Assembly (NCBI GenBank): GCA_024195265.1 | Contig: JAJLRJ010000007.1 | Location: 8,301,558-8,365,557, forward strand | Length of the DNA stretch: 64,000 bases | Source of the DNA: Dendrophyllia cribrosa | Taxonomy: Eukaryota > Cnidaria > Anthozoa > Scleractinia > Dendrophylliidae | Direction of reading: 5' to 3' | In this document: positions 1-11,401 of the stretch, one piece after another | Position numbering within the stretch: position 1 is the stretch's first letter | How the letters are laid out: each line of letters opens with the position of its first letter | Position numbers and translations under genes: made by a program | The notes under the pieces: generated by a model | Database searches by the model: none | What the model saw: the letters and a program-made list of their open reading frames with translations, nothing else | Told to the model about the DNA's origin: nothing

Positions 1-813
1 AAATTTAGAAGTTGATCGTTACTGTGAGGAATGTTATTAAATCTGACCTTCAAAAATAGCAAAACAACACTTAACAATAATGGTTTTTGAAACATGCAAT
101 TATAAGATGCAAACAGGAACAGTTAGATGGTGTAAAAATTATACAACTTGGCCAAATCTAGGCTAATCTATATAACATACCAATTGCTAATAATAAAGTC
201 TGAGAATCTTTAAAGCTTGTCAGAAATTTGAAACCGGGAATATTAGCTGGAGTCTTCTGTTGACTAATTAGGGAACTTTAGATCGGACCACGAGTATGAG
301 ATTGAGTACGAATACAACTTTTCAAAGCTTGTTTGCATGCTCTAGATAACCATTTATTGCTCCAATTCTCCTTATCTTCTGGTCAGGAACAGAAAGGACC
401 GACAGGTCTTGGGATGTTACTAGCTTTAAATTCAAAAGTCATATTCATACTCAAATCTAAAGCTCCCTAATATTTCAATGTGACCCAGAGCAGTCAGCTT
501 TGCAAGTTCCTGCACGTTCAGGGTTCAAGTTCAAGTTTTCTGTGTAGTGTTGCCGAAGTAAAAATCTTAGGTTACAATATTTTTTTAACGGGGTTCTCTG
601 CAACTGGAAAAGTCTTGGATGCACTACTGCCTTAATTTTCATTGGAATCTATGGGAATTCTTTACTTTAGTTCCTGTCTGGCCTTAACTCTCTGGCACTC
701 TCGTTGCCAGTCATGTGCTCTTAAAGAGTTTGAACTCTCGTAAACTATCGCTCTTATTTGGCCAGGGCTTTAGGTCTGAGATCTGTCACCACCACTCCCT
801 CAAGGGCGACCTT
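1..813. other. Non-coding, no feature seen
   Basis: No open frame with a recognisable domain or exon-like splice borders was found on either strand. It lies 3' of the second exon of the minus-strand glycosyltransferase gene, so it is probably the next intron of that gene. AT-rich, with no clear repeat. Confidence 0.4.
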
Positions 814-1281
814 AGACCATCTGGGGGGGGGGGGGGGGGGGGGGGGGGTTATAATGGGCTATACGGGGATGCTCCGCCCGAAAGGGGAACCTTTTTTAGG
901 CTGGAGGTATATGAAAGGGTTGGGATTTCACGAGTTGAAGTATATGAAAGGGTAGAGATTTCACGAAGAATAGGAAAGGGTAGCAAAAACATGAGTTGAA
1001 GCATAAAAAAGGAAGGCAAAACTGCCATTTAAGTATTATAAAAAGGGCCTTAAAAATATTTTCAAACAGACGCACATTAAGGTTATATGAAAGGGGTACC
1101 ATTTTCAATGAAAGGGGTACTTTTTTTTGGTCAAAAACGGTACATAAAAGGGGTACCTTTTTTGTCAAAAACGGTATATAAAAGGGTCAGGGTTTGGACT
1201 TTGGGGCGGAGCATCCCTGTACAAAACTTTGTTCAGTACCCCCCCCCCCCCCCCCCCCCCACTCCCCGGGCAGACCATCTG
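814..1281 (+). mobile_element. Poly-G/poly-C-ended MITE-like repeat with 10-bp flanking duplication
   Basis: The unit opens with a long G run and closes with a long C run. It is flanked by the direct repeat AGACCATCTG at 814-823 and 1272-1281, which looks like a target-site duplication. The interior is built from short degenerate words around AAAGGGGTACC and TATATGAAAGGG. The same family lies inverted at 7681-8110, where the words GGGGATGCTCCGCCC and CATATACCGTTTTTGAC recur. It has no coding capacity; glycine-only frames over the G run are artefacts. It sits just downstream of a glycosyltransferase exon, inside that gene's presumed intron. Confidence 0.7.
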
Positions 1282-1320
1282 AGAATCAGGCTACAAACAT
1301 GAATGAAGTTATAAACTTAC

Positions 1321-1546
1321 CATCTGGTAAATATGGCAACATATCTTTAATTGTATTTTGAAGAGTCCTTGTTTCCACAAAAGTTCTGTTGAGCTCCAGC
1401 TCAGTGAGATAGCGGTGTATTTTGTACATGATCATAGGCTTAGTGATGGGGTAAAACGTGACAGCGTGAGACATCCTTCTCTCTTTTATCAGACTCATTA
1501 TGCTAGATTCACTGTCTTCAGAGAACTCATAGAATAGATCTGATGC
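1321..1546 (-). CDS. Chondroitin synthase/polymerizing-factor-like glycosyltransferase, exon 2 (partial gene)
   Basis: Internal exon of 226 nt, bounded by an acceptor ending TTATAG before 1546 and a donor GTAAGT at 1320-1315. It enters in phase 0, matching the end of the exon at 3273-4274, and leaves with one extra base. It encodes about 75 residues. They start with a LFYEF segment directly after the WSYE end of exon 1, then HAVTFYPITKP and a helical KIHRYLTELELNRTF stretch. CHSY-family proteins have this segment right after the fringe-like domain: an FYE motif, a histidine/proline-containing strand, then a helix. Later exons, including the C-terminal GalNAc-transferase domain, lie beyond the left end of the window. 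Family call is from memory of the fold pattern. Confidence 0.75.
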
Positions 1547-3272
1547 CTATAAGACAAGAAAAAGAAAAAAACACCTTAATGTGTATCAGCATGAATATAT
1601 AACTGAGGGGATCATATTTGTATGTTTTAGGGGTTATTTAAAATGTGTAGTGAGGTACTACTGGTGTGGTGATAAAGCCTTTAAGCCCCAATAGTGATCA
1701 GTATCAAATTTCTACTTGTAGTATCAATGTGTAAATATTACATGGAGGTGATAAGAATTAAAGATGTAGTAATAGATTGCCCAAGATAAATTCTCTTGAT
1801 CCTTTAAGAATTTCTCCCAATTCGTGTTACAAGAAATGCATAAGGGACCAGTAAGGAGAATTTATGTTTTGACATTGGGGCTTAAGGAGCTATGTCACAG
1901 AAATTTTGATGTTTTGGGGTCAAAACTGCCCGAAAACATACACGAAATGGTTATAGAACACCAACCGCAAGATATCAATTATTATTGAAGAGAGAACAAA
2001 CCAGTTTTTAGCAGGTTTTCCAACACATAAGTCAAAGTACTTGAAAAAGTTGTTTGCAATCCATTTCCATCCTGGCCATTCACAGCCAAAGATACTTATT
2101 TATAATTTCAGTGCACTAGTAGAGTAGCTCACAACAAAACTTCACCATTATTTTCGGGTTTACTTAAACACAAACATTTTTTAGGGGGCTTTTAAAAGAG
2201 ATGCTTAAAATAGGTGACATAACTCCTTTAAATAGTTATCGCAGTGTGTACCTTTCAGGTACTGAGCCAGAAAAGTATATAACAGCAACTGTAAATGGTA
2301 CCTCTTAGTTGGTGAAAATGAATTTGACTCTGATTCCCAGAAAGTTAGATTCTAATACTTTTTAGAAAGTCACTTCAAAATATCCAAGAATCGCAGTCAT
2401 GCCACCTTTTGTCATGGTCTGATCACCTGCGCTAGCGGACAACGGTGCACTGTTACCCACTGATGAAAAAATGTTGCCGTTTTCGCAAATGTTGCCCGCT
2501 CAACGTTGCCCGCTTGAATTTTGGCGGGAAACAGTTTTTCAGCTAAGTTCCTTAAAGGAATATCCTAGCACTTACAGGAACACTTCAGGAATATCCTAGC
2601 GCTCAAGAATAAATTGTTACATAGCATCATTCTTTGCTCGCACTGTCTCAGAGTGGAACCATCTGCCCCTTCACATTCAGAACGCTTCTTCTTCTTCCAA
2701 AAAAATGCAGCCTAAGCAATACTAATCTAGAAATTGTGACTCCTAAAAGGTACAGCAAGCAGCCCTGTCATTTTCATATGGGAGCCCCCTTCCCCTCCCC
2801 CCTCTCCCCCTTCCTGGGGTGTCCCTTAATGCAGGTGTCCCAAAGTAGAGGTACCACTGAATAAAGCTTGTATATTTTAAGCATATATATTTATATATAA
2901 ATTTATATTTATATATAAAGCTTGCGTGAAATTTCAAATTCAAAATTGCTTCTTCTTAGAAGATAAACAAACAACCCAAATCACACCTGTGTAAAGAAAT
3001 ATAGTCACTGACTGAATATTGAGTTGTAATATATGGGAAATGAAAAGAAGAAATACAACATTGATGGACTTTAAAAAAGAAATCAATAATAATCCAAGAG
3101 AAATTTCGATTTTAATTAAATTCAATTATTATCACAACAGAGAACACAGCGAAAACATAAAAGTTTTATTAACAACAGCGGGTGTTAATCATTGATGTTT
3201 AATAATCGAACTGAAAAAGTTTAAACCTATATTTAGCAAATTAAATTTAAATTATAGTGCATTTGTCCTCAC
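1547..3272 (-). other. Intron 1 of the glycosyltransferase gene
   Basis: Lies between the two supported exons with canonical GT..AG ends. It contains an interspersed repeat at about 2395-2543 (also near 19892-20016) and a short repeat at 2058-2100 whose core CCATTTCCATCCTGGCCAT recurs near 32862. It also has AT-rich simple sequence around 2885-2920. No further exon was recognised. Confidence 0.6.
2395..2543 (+). repeat. Interspersed repeat shared with 19892-20016
   Basis: The phrases GGTCTGATCAC, TGCGCTAGCGG and AATGTTGCCCG occur in the same order here and at 19892-20016, on the same strand, and both copies end in GGAAACAGTTT. Two copies 17 kb apart show a dispersed non-coding repeat. No TIR or TSD was identified. 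Confidence 0.6.
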
Positions 3273-4274
3273 CTCGTAGCTCCATGTACACTGCAACCCA
3301 ACGTTCTTGTACAAACATCGCCCCAACTCGACATCTTCTCGCTCAGTTAAGGCGTCTTCTAGACAGACATCTAAGCTTGGCACAAGCTTCATAAGAGCGC
3401 TTCTCGATAAAGCAACACCCGTACCTCCGCGGCAATACTTCTCTTGTGCGTAAAGATCTTCCCCAGCTTGCAATCCGTTTGCTTTGTAGGAGCCAGGCCT
3501 TCCAATGTAAGCATCTTTAGAACTGTTAACACTGTTGAGTACCTCCAAGAGCTTCTCCGCTTTGAGATATACGGCGTCCTCAACTCTCATAAACCACTCG
3601 TAATTGTTAATGTAATGGTCGTGCATATATTTCAACATCCTAAACGACAATTTTGTCTTCGAAAAATTCTCATCTTCCACATCAGACAACTGGATGACTG
3701 GAAGCCCTAGAACTTTGTTGTACTTTTCGTAGAAATCGACATCTCGAGAGAAAGGAGTGAAAAAAATAATTTTCGGCAAAAACGGGGCCCACGTATTGTT
3801 TATAGCCAGCACTAGAGAGTCGATGTTCTCTTCCGTTGTTAAAATACCAATGAGTAATTTATCTCTATGGCCAAGTTCGCTAGCAACGTAGAATGGCCGT
3901 AAACCGTAACTAAAATGAGACACTTTTGGGGCGACAGTGTTATGTAAAACAGGTTTTGATTTCTCTTCGTCGCTTCTTGCTTTCCTTGAATCGGACAAAC
4001 CGGGTTGTTTATGGCCCAAAATCAAAACCTGTGACTCTTCTAAATCGTACAAGCACTGTTGTTCAACAACAGGAATGTAGAACATCGATAAGGCGAAACC
4101 AAGGCTTACTCCGATAATTGCTGGGATTATAGTCCGAAATCTCAACCCACGCACAGACTTCATTTTTCGCCTAAAACTGGTGTAGCGAGTGCCTTCTTCG
4201 ACAGTGGACCGATTCGCACCACTGTCTACCTCCTCATGATCAAAGGAATAAGATTTTCGGTGAATCGTGGACAT
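3273..4274 (-). CDS. Chondroitin synthase/polymerizing-factor-like glycosyltransferase, exon 1 (N-terminal part)
   Basis: First coding exon, 334 codons from ATG at 4274 to a GAG|GTGAGG donor at 3273/3272. The protein starts with about 45 cytosolic residues rich in basic side chains. One membrane anchor (about 48-70) follows, then a lumenal region: the type II topology of Golgi glycosyltransferases. The fringe-like beta-3-glycosyltransferase domain runs from about 125 to the end, with RPFYVASELG (126-135), NEYEWFMR-like NNYEWFMR (223-230), CRGGTGVALS (281-290) and EDVELGRC (313-320). The metal-binding DDD/DxD of active CHSY fringe domains is replaced by E232-D-A, so this domain may be catalytically weak, as in polymerizing factors. 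In animals the family builds the repeating GlcA-GalNAc chain of chondroitin in the Golgi. CHSY versus CHPF orthology is not settled by this fragment. Confidence 0.85.
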
Positions 4275-5969
4275 CGCACAGAGTGGTATTGACGTCCCAA
4301 AGCGAAGCGAATTTCATCATTTGTGTCCCATATACTTAAGCTGAACTCAACTCAATCAATTTACTCTTCAATTGTTCTTTGGCAGCGGCTAAGAAAATAT
4401 TCTCGAATCTCCATTGGTGTTCGCTGCTGTTGAATAATTCATGTTCACTTGTCGTACGTTGCTCTTTTAGTTTGGTTGTCATCATTGTTGATTCAGGTGT
4501 TGAATAACCCTGTTGTTACCACGCTTATTTGCATAAAAGTTCCGCATTTCTATGATACACCTACACATATCATATGCGTCAGAAATCACTCCAAAACTTT
4601 CGAAGAATGCAAAACCGAAAAGACATGATGATGCGGATCGATCGAGATGGTCTACACACCACAGCTATCCCAAGTATTTGACCGGCTTTCAGTGTTCGAC
4701 AAACATTAGATTTCTCAGGGGTGGGGGGGGGGGGGAAGAGGGCTGGGTGATTTTGAAAAACATATACCGCGCGCCCCCCGCGCTACTGCGAAAGCCCGAC
4801 TTTGGGCTTTTTTTTTTATAAAAAAAAAATTCCTGCCGCGGCACAGCTAAATTTCAAGCACGGATTAGATCCCCCCCCCCCCCCCCGCTCCCACGAGAAC
4901 CGTGGGAGCATCGAGAGACTGAGCCTACCCCACCCCCCCCCCCCCCCCCGCTTCTCCAGACTGCGCGCTTACTACGAAATGGAGGGCTGCTATTCAGGGG
5001 AAGACACGTCTGATCGCAAGTTATCGCATGTCATTTACGTAAAAAGTAAAAGCATTGCTCGTCAGCTACGACGCACCGACGGGCCCCAATAAGGGTGAAA
5101 CAGCTGTCTGCGTCTGCTTTCTAAGTTTGAGCGCCAATCATGTCAGATACGGTTTGCTAACCGCGGTGCTTTGTTGAAGATAACTGCTGTGCCTTAGGGC
5201 CATTTGTTTCACATTTGTTTGTTTTGAATTTACGTAAGTCAATATATGGTATATTGTATGTATTATATAGTATGTATTGTAATGTCTAAATTCTTTGCTG
5301 CTTTAAACTGATCCAGACACACGCAAAGAAACAAATAAACTGCAACTGAAGGACCGCAAACGATAATGCTGCTAACTACATACGTAGGATCTGCGAGAGA
5401 CCTAATCAGTCAAAATGATAAACACAAGATAAACTGCAAGGCTGATCTGACTACGTAAAAAGGTAAACTTTGCAAGACACCAATACGACAGAAACCGACA
5501 AAGTAGGGTTGCAGCCGAGGAAAATGTTTTAAAGTTTTATCACGCAAAGAAAATGTTTTTCTTTAGTGGTCAGTGGAGGTGTTGAGGATTACAAAGAAGC
5601 CCCCCTCCCCCTCCCCTCAAGAAAAATCTTGACAGCAAAGAGGGACGAGTTTGGCTTCGGTGTTTGCAAACTGCGGAAAGCTGGAAAACCTATTCTACAA
5701 AACACCAACTAAAACTTGCAATACGTATAATTACGTAAGATGAGAGATCTTTATTTATTCACGGTACTACTAACTGCCCCGTTTAGTTTCTTTTGTTCTT
5801 TTGGCCTCTGTCTTTTTTCCCAATCCGTCATAAGGATTAGTTTGCCGTGTTGTTGTGCATTTGTTCAAGACTTTCTTCTGATCTGGATCTTTGTCACAGA
5901 TCCGGCATCCCTCACTGGTTTGTAGTCGTGGTTCTGCTGTTCAGTTTTATATTTATCTATCATCAATAT
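4275..5969. other. Upstream/intergenic region with G and C homopolymers
   Basis: Region 5' of the glycosyltransferase start. G or C runs lie at about 4709-4734, 4871-4886 and 4933-4950. Short frames over these runs are proline or glycine artefacts. No exon, RNA gene or convincing promoter element was recognised. The promoter of the minus-strand gene should lie in the first few hundred bases above 4274. Confidence 0.4.
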
Positions 5970-6800
5970 TGCGAGCTATCCAGGAATGCTAAAACTGAGT
6001 TTATGATCATCGGCTTGCGGCGTCTCTTAATGACTTTGCAATTAACATAGCTGGTGTCAAAATAAATCAAACTAAGTATAGTAAGTCTCTTGGACTTTAC
6101 ATAGACGAAAGGATGGAGCACATATAAGTAATTAAAAAATGTCACTTGCAGTATTGGTGCACTCAAACGAGTCAGGCCATTTATCTCCATGCACACTGCA
6201 ATTAAAATATACAAAGGCATTATTGAGCCACACGTTGATTACTGTAGTGTTGTTTGGAAGAGTGTCTCAACAGCTAAGTGAGAAACTTCAGAAACTACAA
6301 AACCGCACTGTTAGGCGGTTATCACCCGCTCTAGCTATGACACGAACTCTAGCTATCTTCTCTACTCGCTTGGCTGGAACACCTTATCCGTTAGAAGGGC
6401 GAAGCAAAAGGCAGTCATAATGTACAAATGCATAAACAAGCTCGCCCAAGATTATCTATGCAATATGTTTACTCCCAAAATTGCATCCTATAAGCTTCAT
6501 AATGTCAATCAAAACATAGTGATACCAAGACGAAGAACTGACTACCTAAGGCATAGCTTTACTGAGCTATAGTGGTGCTTTCCCCTGGAATGATCTCTCA
6601 GAGGGACTACGGACAGCTAAGTCTTTAGGCCACTTTAAAAAAGGTGTCAATAAATGGTTTTCTGTATTGGACTCCCACACGGCAAATATGTAAAACAGTG
6701 AAAAGAATATTAATTCTTAGAGTTATCATTCTTGTAAATACTGATATTTTACCGTGTATAAATAAAGTTTTACATTTACATTACATACATACATTTACAA
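5970..6800 (+). mobile_element. 3' end of an RTE/L2-type non-LTR retrotransposon (decayed)
   Basis: Reading across frames gives the C-terminal part of a LINE reverse transcriptase: a KTEFMIIG stretch near 5992, then KYSKSLGLYID, GALKRVRPFIS, IIEPHVDYCSVVW and LSEKLQKLQNR. Next come the downstream AKSLGHFKKGVNKWF motif and a stop near 6690. The short 3' UTR has an AATAAA and ends in an ACATTACATACATACATT-type microsatellite instead of poly(A). Several frame changes show it is dead. Only the last quarter of the element is present, as expected from 5' truncation during target-primed reverse transcription. Confidence 0.75.
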
Positions 6801-6824
6801 TGCCGCTCGTGCTAATACTAACTA

Positions 6825-7253
6825 CAATGGAACCCCCATATAACGAAGTCAGCCAAGGGATGACGGGAGTTCGTTATCTGATCGGGGTTCCTTTCCATAC
6901 ATTTTACTATAACTGGGCGAAGAATATCGATCGAGTGACCAGCTCGCGGGGCCAATTTCCCTTTCGTAAACACTTTGAGGTGTTTGGATACCTGATGAAA
7001 CACTTTCACGAGTGTTTGATATAGCTTCTCAGAATGATCATTAAATGCGGAGAAGACGAAGGAATAAAATCACCAAAATCTATACAAATTAAGACCGGGT
7101 ATCCAAACCTCCTTCAAGCTTCTTACTTCACGGTAGTGATTTCCTTTGTGCTCTCATCATGAACTATTAATGAGTTTTAGAAAGGGAAATCAGCACCGGC
7201 GGGTCTTCGTTATCAGGGGTTCGTTATATATAAATATTGGGGCTATAGTGTAA
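6825..7253. mobile_element. Degenerate pogo/Tigger-type MITE candidate
   Basis: The left end reads TACAATGGAACCCCCATATA and the right end has TTCGTTATATATA followed by GGGGCTATAGTGTA. These resemble diverged inverted ends with TA at both borders. The words AACGAAGTC and TTCGTTAT recur inside. No transposase is visible, and the borders are approximate. Confidence 0.4.
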
Positions 7254-7650
7254 CACCAGAAACCCATAAGTGGGTTGAAACGTGTAACGCGCATTCACGG
7301 CTTCCGAATATTCATTTTTTTCTTAGTACCATATTTGGAAACCCCTCGGTCCCTCGAGATTGGAAGCAAGTTGTTCTAGCAAATTGATTGTTAATATTTT
7401 TATCTTGATTTTCCAAATATGGCTGCAACAACTTCTTGGCAAATTGAATAATCGGAAGCCTGTTTTGAAGCGTGCAAGACACAGTTGCACGTTTCAACCC
7501 ACTTATGGGTTTCTGGTAACACTAAAGGATCGTTCAGTGATTCCGCTTGACTGAGAAGTCAACATCATAGGCTAGCTAAAGCTGTTTCTAAGGTACAGCG
7601 AGTTTATTTACATAATTAATTACTAAGAGAGTACAAAGCTATGCCATTTC

Positions 7651-7679
7651 GGTTCCAAACATGGAACTTGGTAGTCAAG

Positions 7680-7741
<62 letters not shown>

Positions 7742-8140
7742 ACAAAGTTTTGTTCGGGGATGCTCCGCCCCAAGGTCCCAACCCTTACCCTTTCATATAC
7801 CGTTTTTGACAGAAAAGCTACCCCTTTCATATACCTTTCATTGAAAATGGTACCCCTTTCATATAGCCTTTGCGTGCGTCTGTTTGATATATTTTGAAAG
7901 GCCCTTTTTATAATACTTAAATTGAAGTTTTCCCTACCTTTTTTTTTAACTCGTGTTTTCACTACCATTTCCTATTCTTCGTGAAATCCCTACCCTTCCA
8001 CATACTTCAACTCGTGAAATCCCGACCCTTTCATATACCTCCAGCCTCAAAAAGGTACCCCTTTCGGGCGGAGCTTCCCCGTATAGCCCATTATAGGGAG
8101 TACCCCCCCGGGTTCCAAACATGGAACTTGGTAGTCAAGG
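7651..8140 (-). mobile_element. Second poly-G-ended MITE-like repeat, bracketed by a 30-bp direct repeat
   Basis: The interior (about 7742-8107) is the reverse-complement family member of the repeat at 814-1281. It starts after a G run of about 60 bases (7682-7740) and ends in a short C run. The same 30 bases, starting GGTTCCAAACATGG, lie immediately before (7651-7680) and after (8111-8140). Thirty bases is long for a target-site duplication (the other two copies show 8-10), so local duplication or an assembly artefact at the homopolymer are alternatives. Confidence 0.65.
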
Positions 8141-8690
8141 CGCGCTGAGTATCAAGATTTTTCCAACCTAGAGATTCTATAACTAAGCGAGTACATAGCA
8201 CGGAACCTGATATTGTGAACGGGTCATTGTGCAGTCTATTTGCGCTGGCTTTCTTGCTGGCGACATATAGCGACACCGTGCTGATGAGTTGCAATAACAA
8301 CGAAACAGCTGTCCATGGTTACGATCCTACTTTATCGGTTTCTGTCGTGATGGTGTCTCGCAAATTTTACTTTTTTACGAAGTCAGATCAGCCTTGCAGT
8401 TCATTGTTTTTGTTCATTCATGGTTTGGCTGGTTAGGTCTTTCGTAGATCCTACGTATCATTAGCAGCATTATCGTTTGCGGTCTTCTGCAGCTTACTTT
8501 TATTTTTGGAAGGACAACACCCTGGGTGAGCAATTTTGGAACTTTGTAATTTTTTTGACAGCTATACCTCAATTCAACCGCGCTTTGACAGAAAAAATGT
8601 TCCATTTGTTTGAGGGAGGAGATTAAACAGATTCATGCATCTATGCCATGTTAATGAGTCCTAACCAGGACGAAACAGCTGTCCATGGCT

Positions 8691-8780
8691 GCCAACCTCG
8701 TTCCCAGGGTCTCTCTTCTTCCCGCCCCCTGGAGCGAGAGAGAGAGAGACCCTGGTTGGGGCTGGTCACGTGTCTCTTGG
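8691..8780 (+). repeat. Short dispersed repeat, inverted partner at 9900-10003
   Basis: Reads CCTCGTTCCCAGGGTCTCTC, then CGCCCCCTGGAGCGAGAGAG, and ends in GGTTGGGGCTGGTCACGTG. The reverse complement of the same string lies at about 9900-10003. The unit is itself partly palindromic (AGGGTCTCTC ... GAGAGACCCT), so it is probably a small hairpin-type MITE. The two copies face each other about 1.1 kb apart. Confidence 0.6.
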
Positions 8781-9899
8781 ACAATTATAATCCTAAGGAG
8801 GGGTCGACAGTATTTGTAACGTTGTCTTGTTTTCTTTACAGTGGCTAGGCTCGTGCTGTGCGCGACGGTTTCAGCTATGGCTGTGAAATAAATATGGCAT
8901 TTGTCTACATTTTCCATAACCTCTTGTTGAAAATAGGAATCTGTACTGCAAGATATATATAAAAGATGTAAACAATTCTCTGTGATTATAGCAAGACCCG
9001 GAATAAAACAGATAAAACATCCCAGGATTATCGTCAACCGAATAGGTAGATATCTCTTTGGCCGTGAAAAGAGCTTGAATTTTGCTGTTCATGTTATGCC
9101 TGCCGTTTATAACGGAATAAATAGGGACAAAAGATCCTGACAGCTTATAAGTTTCGAACTGAACATAATATGAACAAAGTCCTAAAATTGAAATAACGCC
9201 GGAAACGGTTGAGTCAAACGATTCAAACAAAAGCGAATAAACAATGCGCAAGGATAAAATTGTTGTTGCTCAAAAATTCACAAGTATAAAAATGAACAAT
9301 GTATAGACATTCAAATGACTGGAACTGGTGAACATTGAACAAAACAACATGCCTCACACACGAAGAGTAAAAGCAATCATTAGCTGTCATTGTCTTCTCT
9401 ACCTCGTTTCCTGTTATAAAAGTGTACTGATCAGCATGGCAAACATTTGGCCCGTGGCGGCCGCTTCTTTCTTGCTTTGCCATCGCCCGAGAACAAACGG
9501 CAACACTTTAATGTGCCTTTCGAATTAAGCTTGAAGATCGCCTGTTAAGCAGTATGTAGCGATAATTCATCCCAGTCCGGAAAAATGCCATAAATCAAGA
9601 GCGCGGGCTTAGCGGCGTCAAGTAATAAAATTGGATTGCATTCTGTAGCAAGTTCAAAATTAGCTTTACTGCGGCAAATCTTCAAGCGCCGTGACAATTC
9701 CTCTCATCCTAAAGCAACTTACACTCTCGGAACCAGACTATGTGGATATGTTTTCGAAGTCTGCGGATGACCGCCGCTTCACATTGCATTTGTCGCGAGC
9801 CGCCGAACGCTTTTTCATTTGTTTCGCAATGCCCAGCAAGAGCAGACAAATTTCACACTTTGCCACCCCCCCCCGCGTCCTTTAATTGGAATCTCCCAG

Positions 9900-10003
9900 A
9901 TTCTGGGAGACACGTGACCAGCCCCAACCAGGGTCTCTCTCTCTCTCTCGCTCCAGGGGGCGGGAAGAAGAGAGACCCTGGGAACGAGGTTGCATGGCTT
10001 CCA
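9900..10003 (-). repeat. Inverted partner of the 8691-8780 repeat
   Basis: Contains CACGTGACCAGCCCCAACC, a CT-rich microsatellite stretch, then GGGCGGGAAGAAGAGAGACC and GGGAACGAGGTTG. This is the reverse complement of the copy at 8691-8780. Non-coding. Confidence 0.6.
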
Positions 10004-11120
10004 CTGCCAGGGTGATATGGCTGTGCGCATGCGTAAGGTACTGGCCAGGCCGCGGGGTTGGTGTTTGAGTGTGTCACTTGCTTTTTTCGTGCTTTAATTA
10101 AAAATCGCCGTTTTTAGTGTATTTTTTTAATGGTTGCACAAAAGAACTCCCACAAAAGCTAGAACTAGGCTAGAGAATATGTCTCGATCTAAATCAAAGG
10201 CTCCTACGAGCCAACTCGTGAACACGAAACAAACGTTGGACCTTCCCCTCTCCTACGCGTCTTGCTCCCCCCCCCAACCCTCTGCGTCCAACTTCCCAAC
10301 CCCTTCCTTCCAACTCCGTCCCCACGGGTAAGGCAGGTGACCATTACCTATTGCATTTGGAACAGGCAAGATATATTGTGCAAGCCTTATACACTGGTCA
10401 GCGGAATTACCAAGAAAAGTATACAGTTGATGGATGGAGTGACTCGTTCAACGCTTCACGTATTCACGAGTTAAAAACGGTTCAGGGTCTCGACTTTGGG
10501 GCTCCAAACCCCCACCTAAAATTCCGAGGGGTAGCCCAACCGAGTTCAACCAAGACAAAGGCTAATGCGATCTCTACGTGCGGGCACACTTCTCGTTTTA
10601 CCTTGCCATTCTTGGTACTGCAGGACAGCTGTAGTCGTCCCAAGGCTTTCTCGTTTTTTTCACGAACGAAAGGGGCTTGTAAAAGGTTTTTTTTTTTCGG
10701 TGGCTTCATAAATACGTACCAAAAGTCGGGGGCGCTTTCTTGTTCGATCATCAAACGACGCAAAACAAAACTGAGATTCAAGACACTGAACAATACCCAC
10801 ACCAAAACACGAAATTTAACCAACAATACTGAGTTTTGAGTGGGGAGGGAAACAATTGCGCCTGAACATTAGTTACAACTTTATCAGCAGTTTATGAGGC
10901 CAACAACAACCAAAAATATTTCTTTTTATTTACCGTTCTTGTTATTTTAAATACACGTTAATTTTTTGTACGTCATTTGAAACATATATACAACCTCGAG
11001 TGATGAGTGGTCATCCGATATAACTGCAGACAGTCGCTTTTCCCCTAAGAATAGTCGAAAAAGAGACAAAACACACGCGAGGCGGAACAGCAGCCGACTT
11101 TCCCACCTATTCGTGCCCCT

Positions 11121-11401
11121 CTCATATAAAAATGACGGGGTGCTCGTCAGAAATTTTCGAAAAACACCCTAAAAGGCACCAGAATCTCGTTTGATTGGCA
11201 TGCTTCAAATAGTTTTTACCCATAAGAGGTACCAATTTTAAACGACATATTCCGTCATATTTTTTCGGCTCAATAACCTAAAAGGTACCGCGATAATTCT
11301 AACCGTGGTCGTTTAAGATTTCAGCAACCTTAGTGGTACCAATCTACAAATTTCGACCCCTAAAAGGTACGACGAGCACCCCCGTAATTTTTATATCGGA
11401 G
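11121..11401. mobile_element. MITE with about 28-bp terminal inverted repeats
   Basis: The left end (11121-11148) and right end (11371-11401) are inverted copies sharing the words ATATAAAAAT, ACGGGG and TGCTCGTC. The interior of about 220 bp has repeated words of the form CCTAAAAGGTACC (near 11277 and 11361, with a diverged CCTAAAAGGCACC near 11169). It has no coding capacity. The TIR plus internal AAAGGTACC words resemble the design of the poly-G elements at 814 and 7651, so the families may be related. Confidence 0.7.

Larger units (their letters stand above)
8141..11120. other. Intergenic; one inverted pair of repeats, weak open frames only
   Basis: Apart from the repeat pair at 8691-8780 and 9900-10003, nothing is convincingly coding. 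A minus-strand open stretch at about 8871-9251 looks membrane-like and has splice-like borders (acceptor near 8955, donor GTAAAG near 8838), but no family was recognised. A frame at 10351-10839 has no domain and no start context. Both are left unannotated. Confidence 0.4.

Noticed and set aside
715..955. Glycine-rich open frames over the G run
   Set aside because: They are simply translations of a homopolymer inside a transposable element, with no domain or start context.
7641..7968. Glycine- and proline-rich frames on both strands
   Set aside because: Same artefact over the 60-base G run at 7682-7740.
10351..10839. A 162-codon frame
   Set aside because: No domain, no ATG context and no splice logic; composition resembles the surrounding non-coding DNA.
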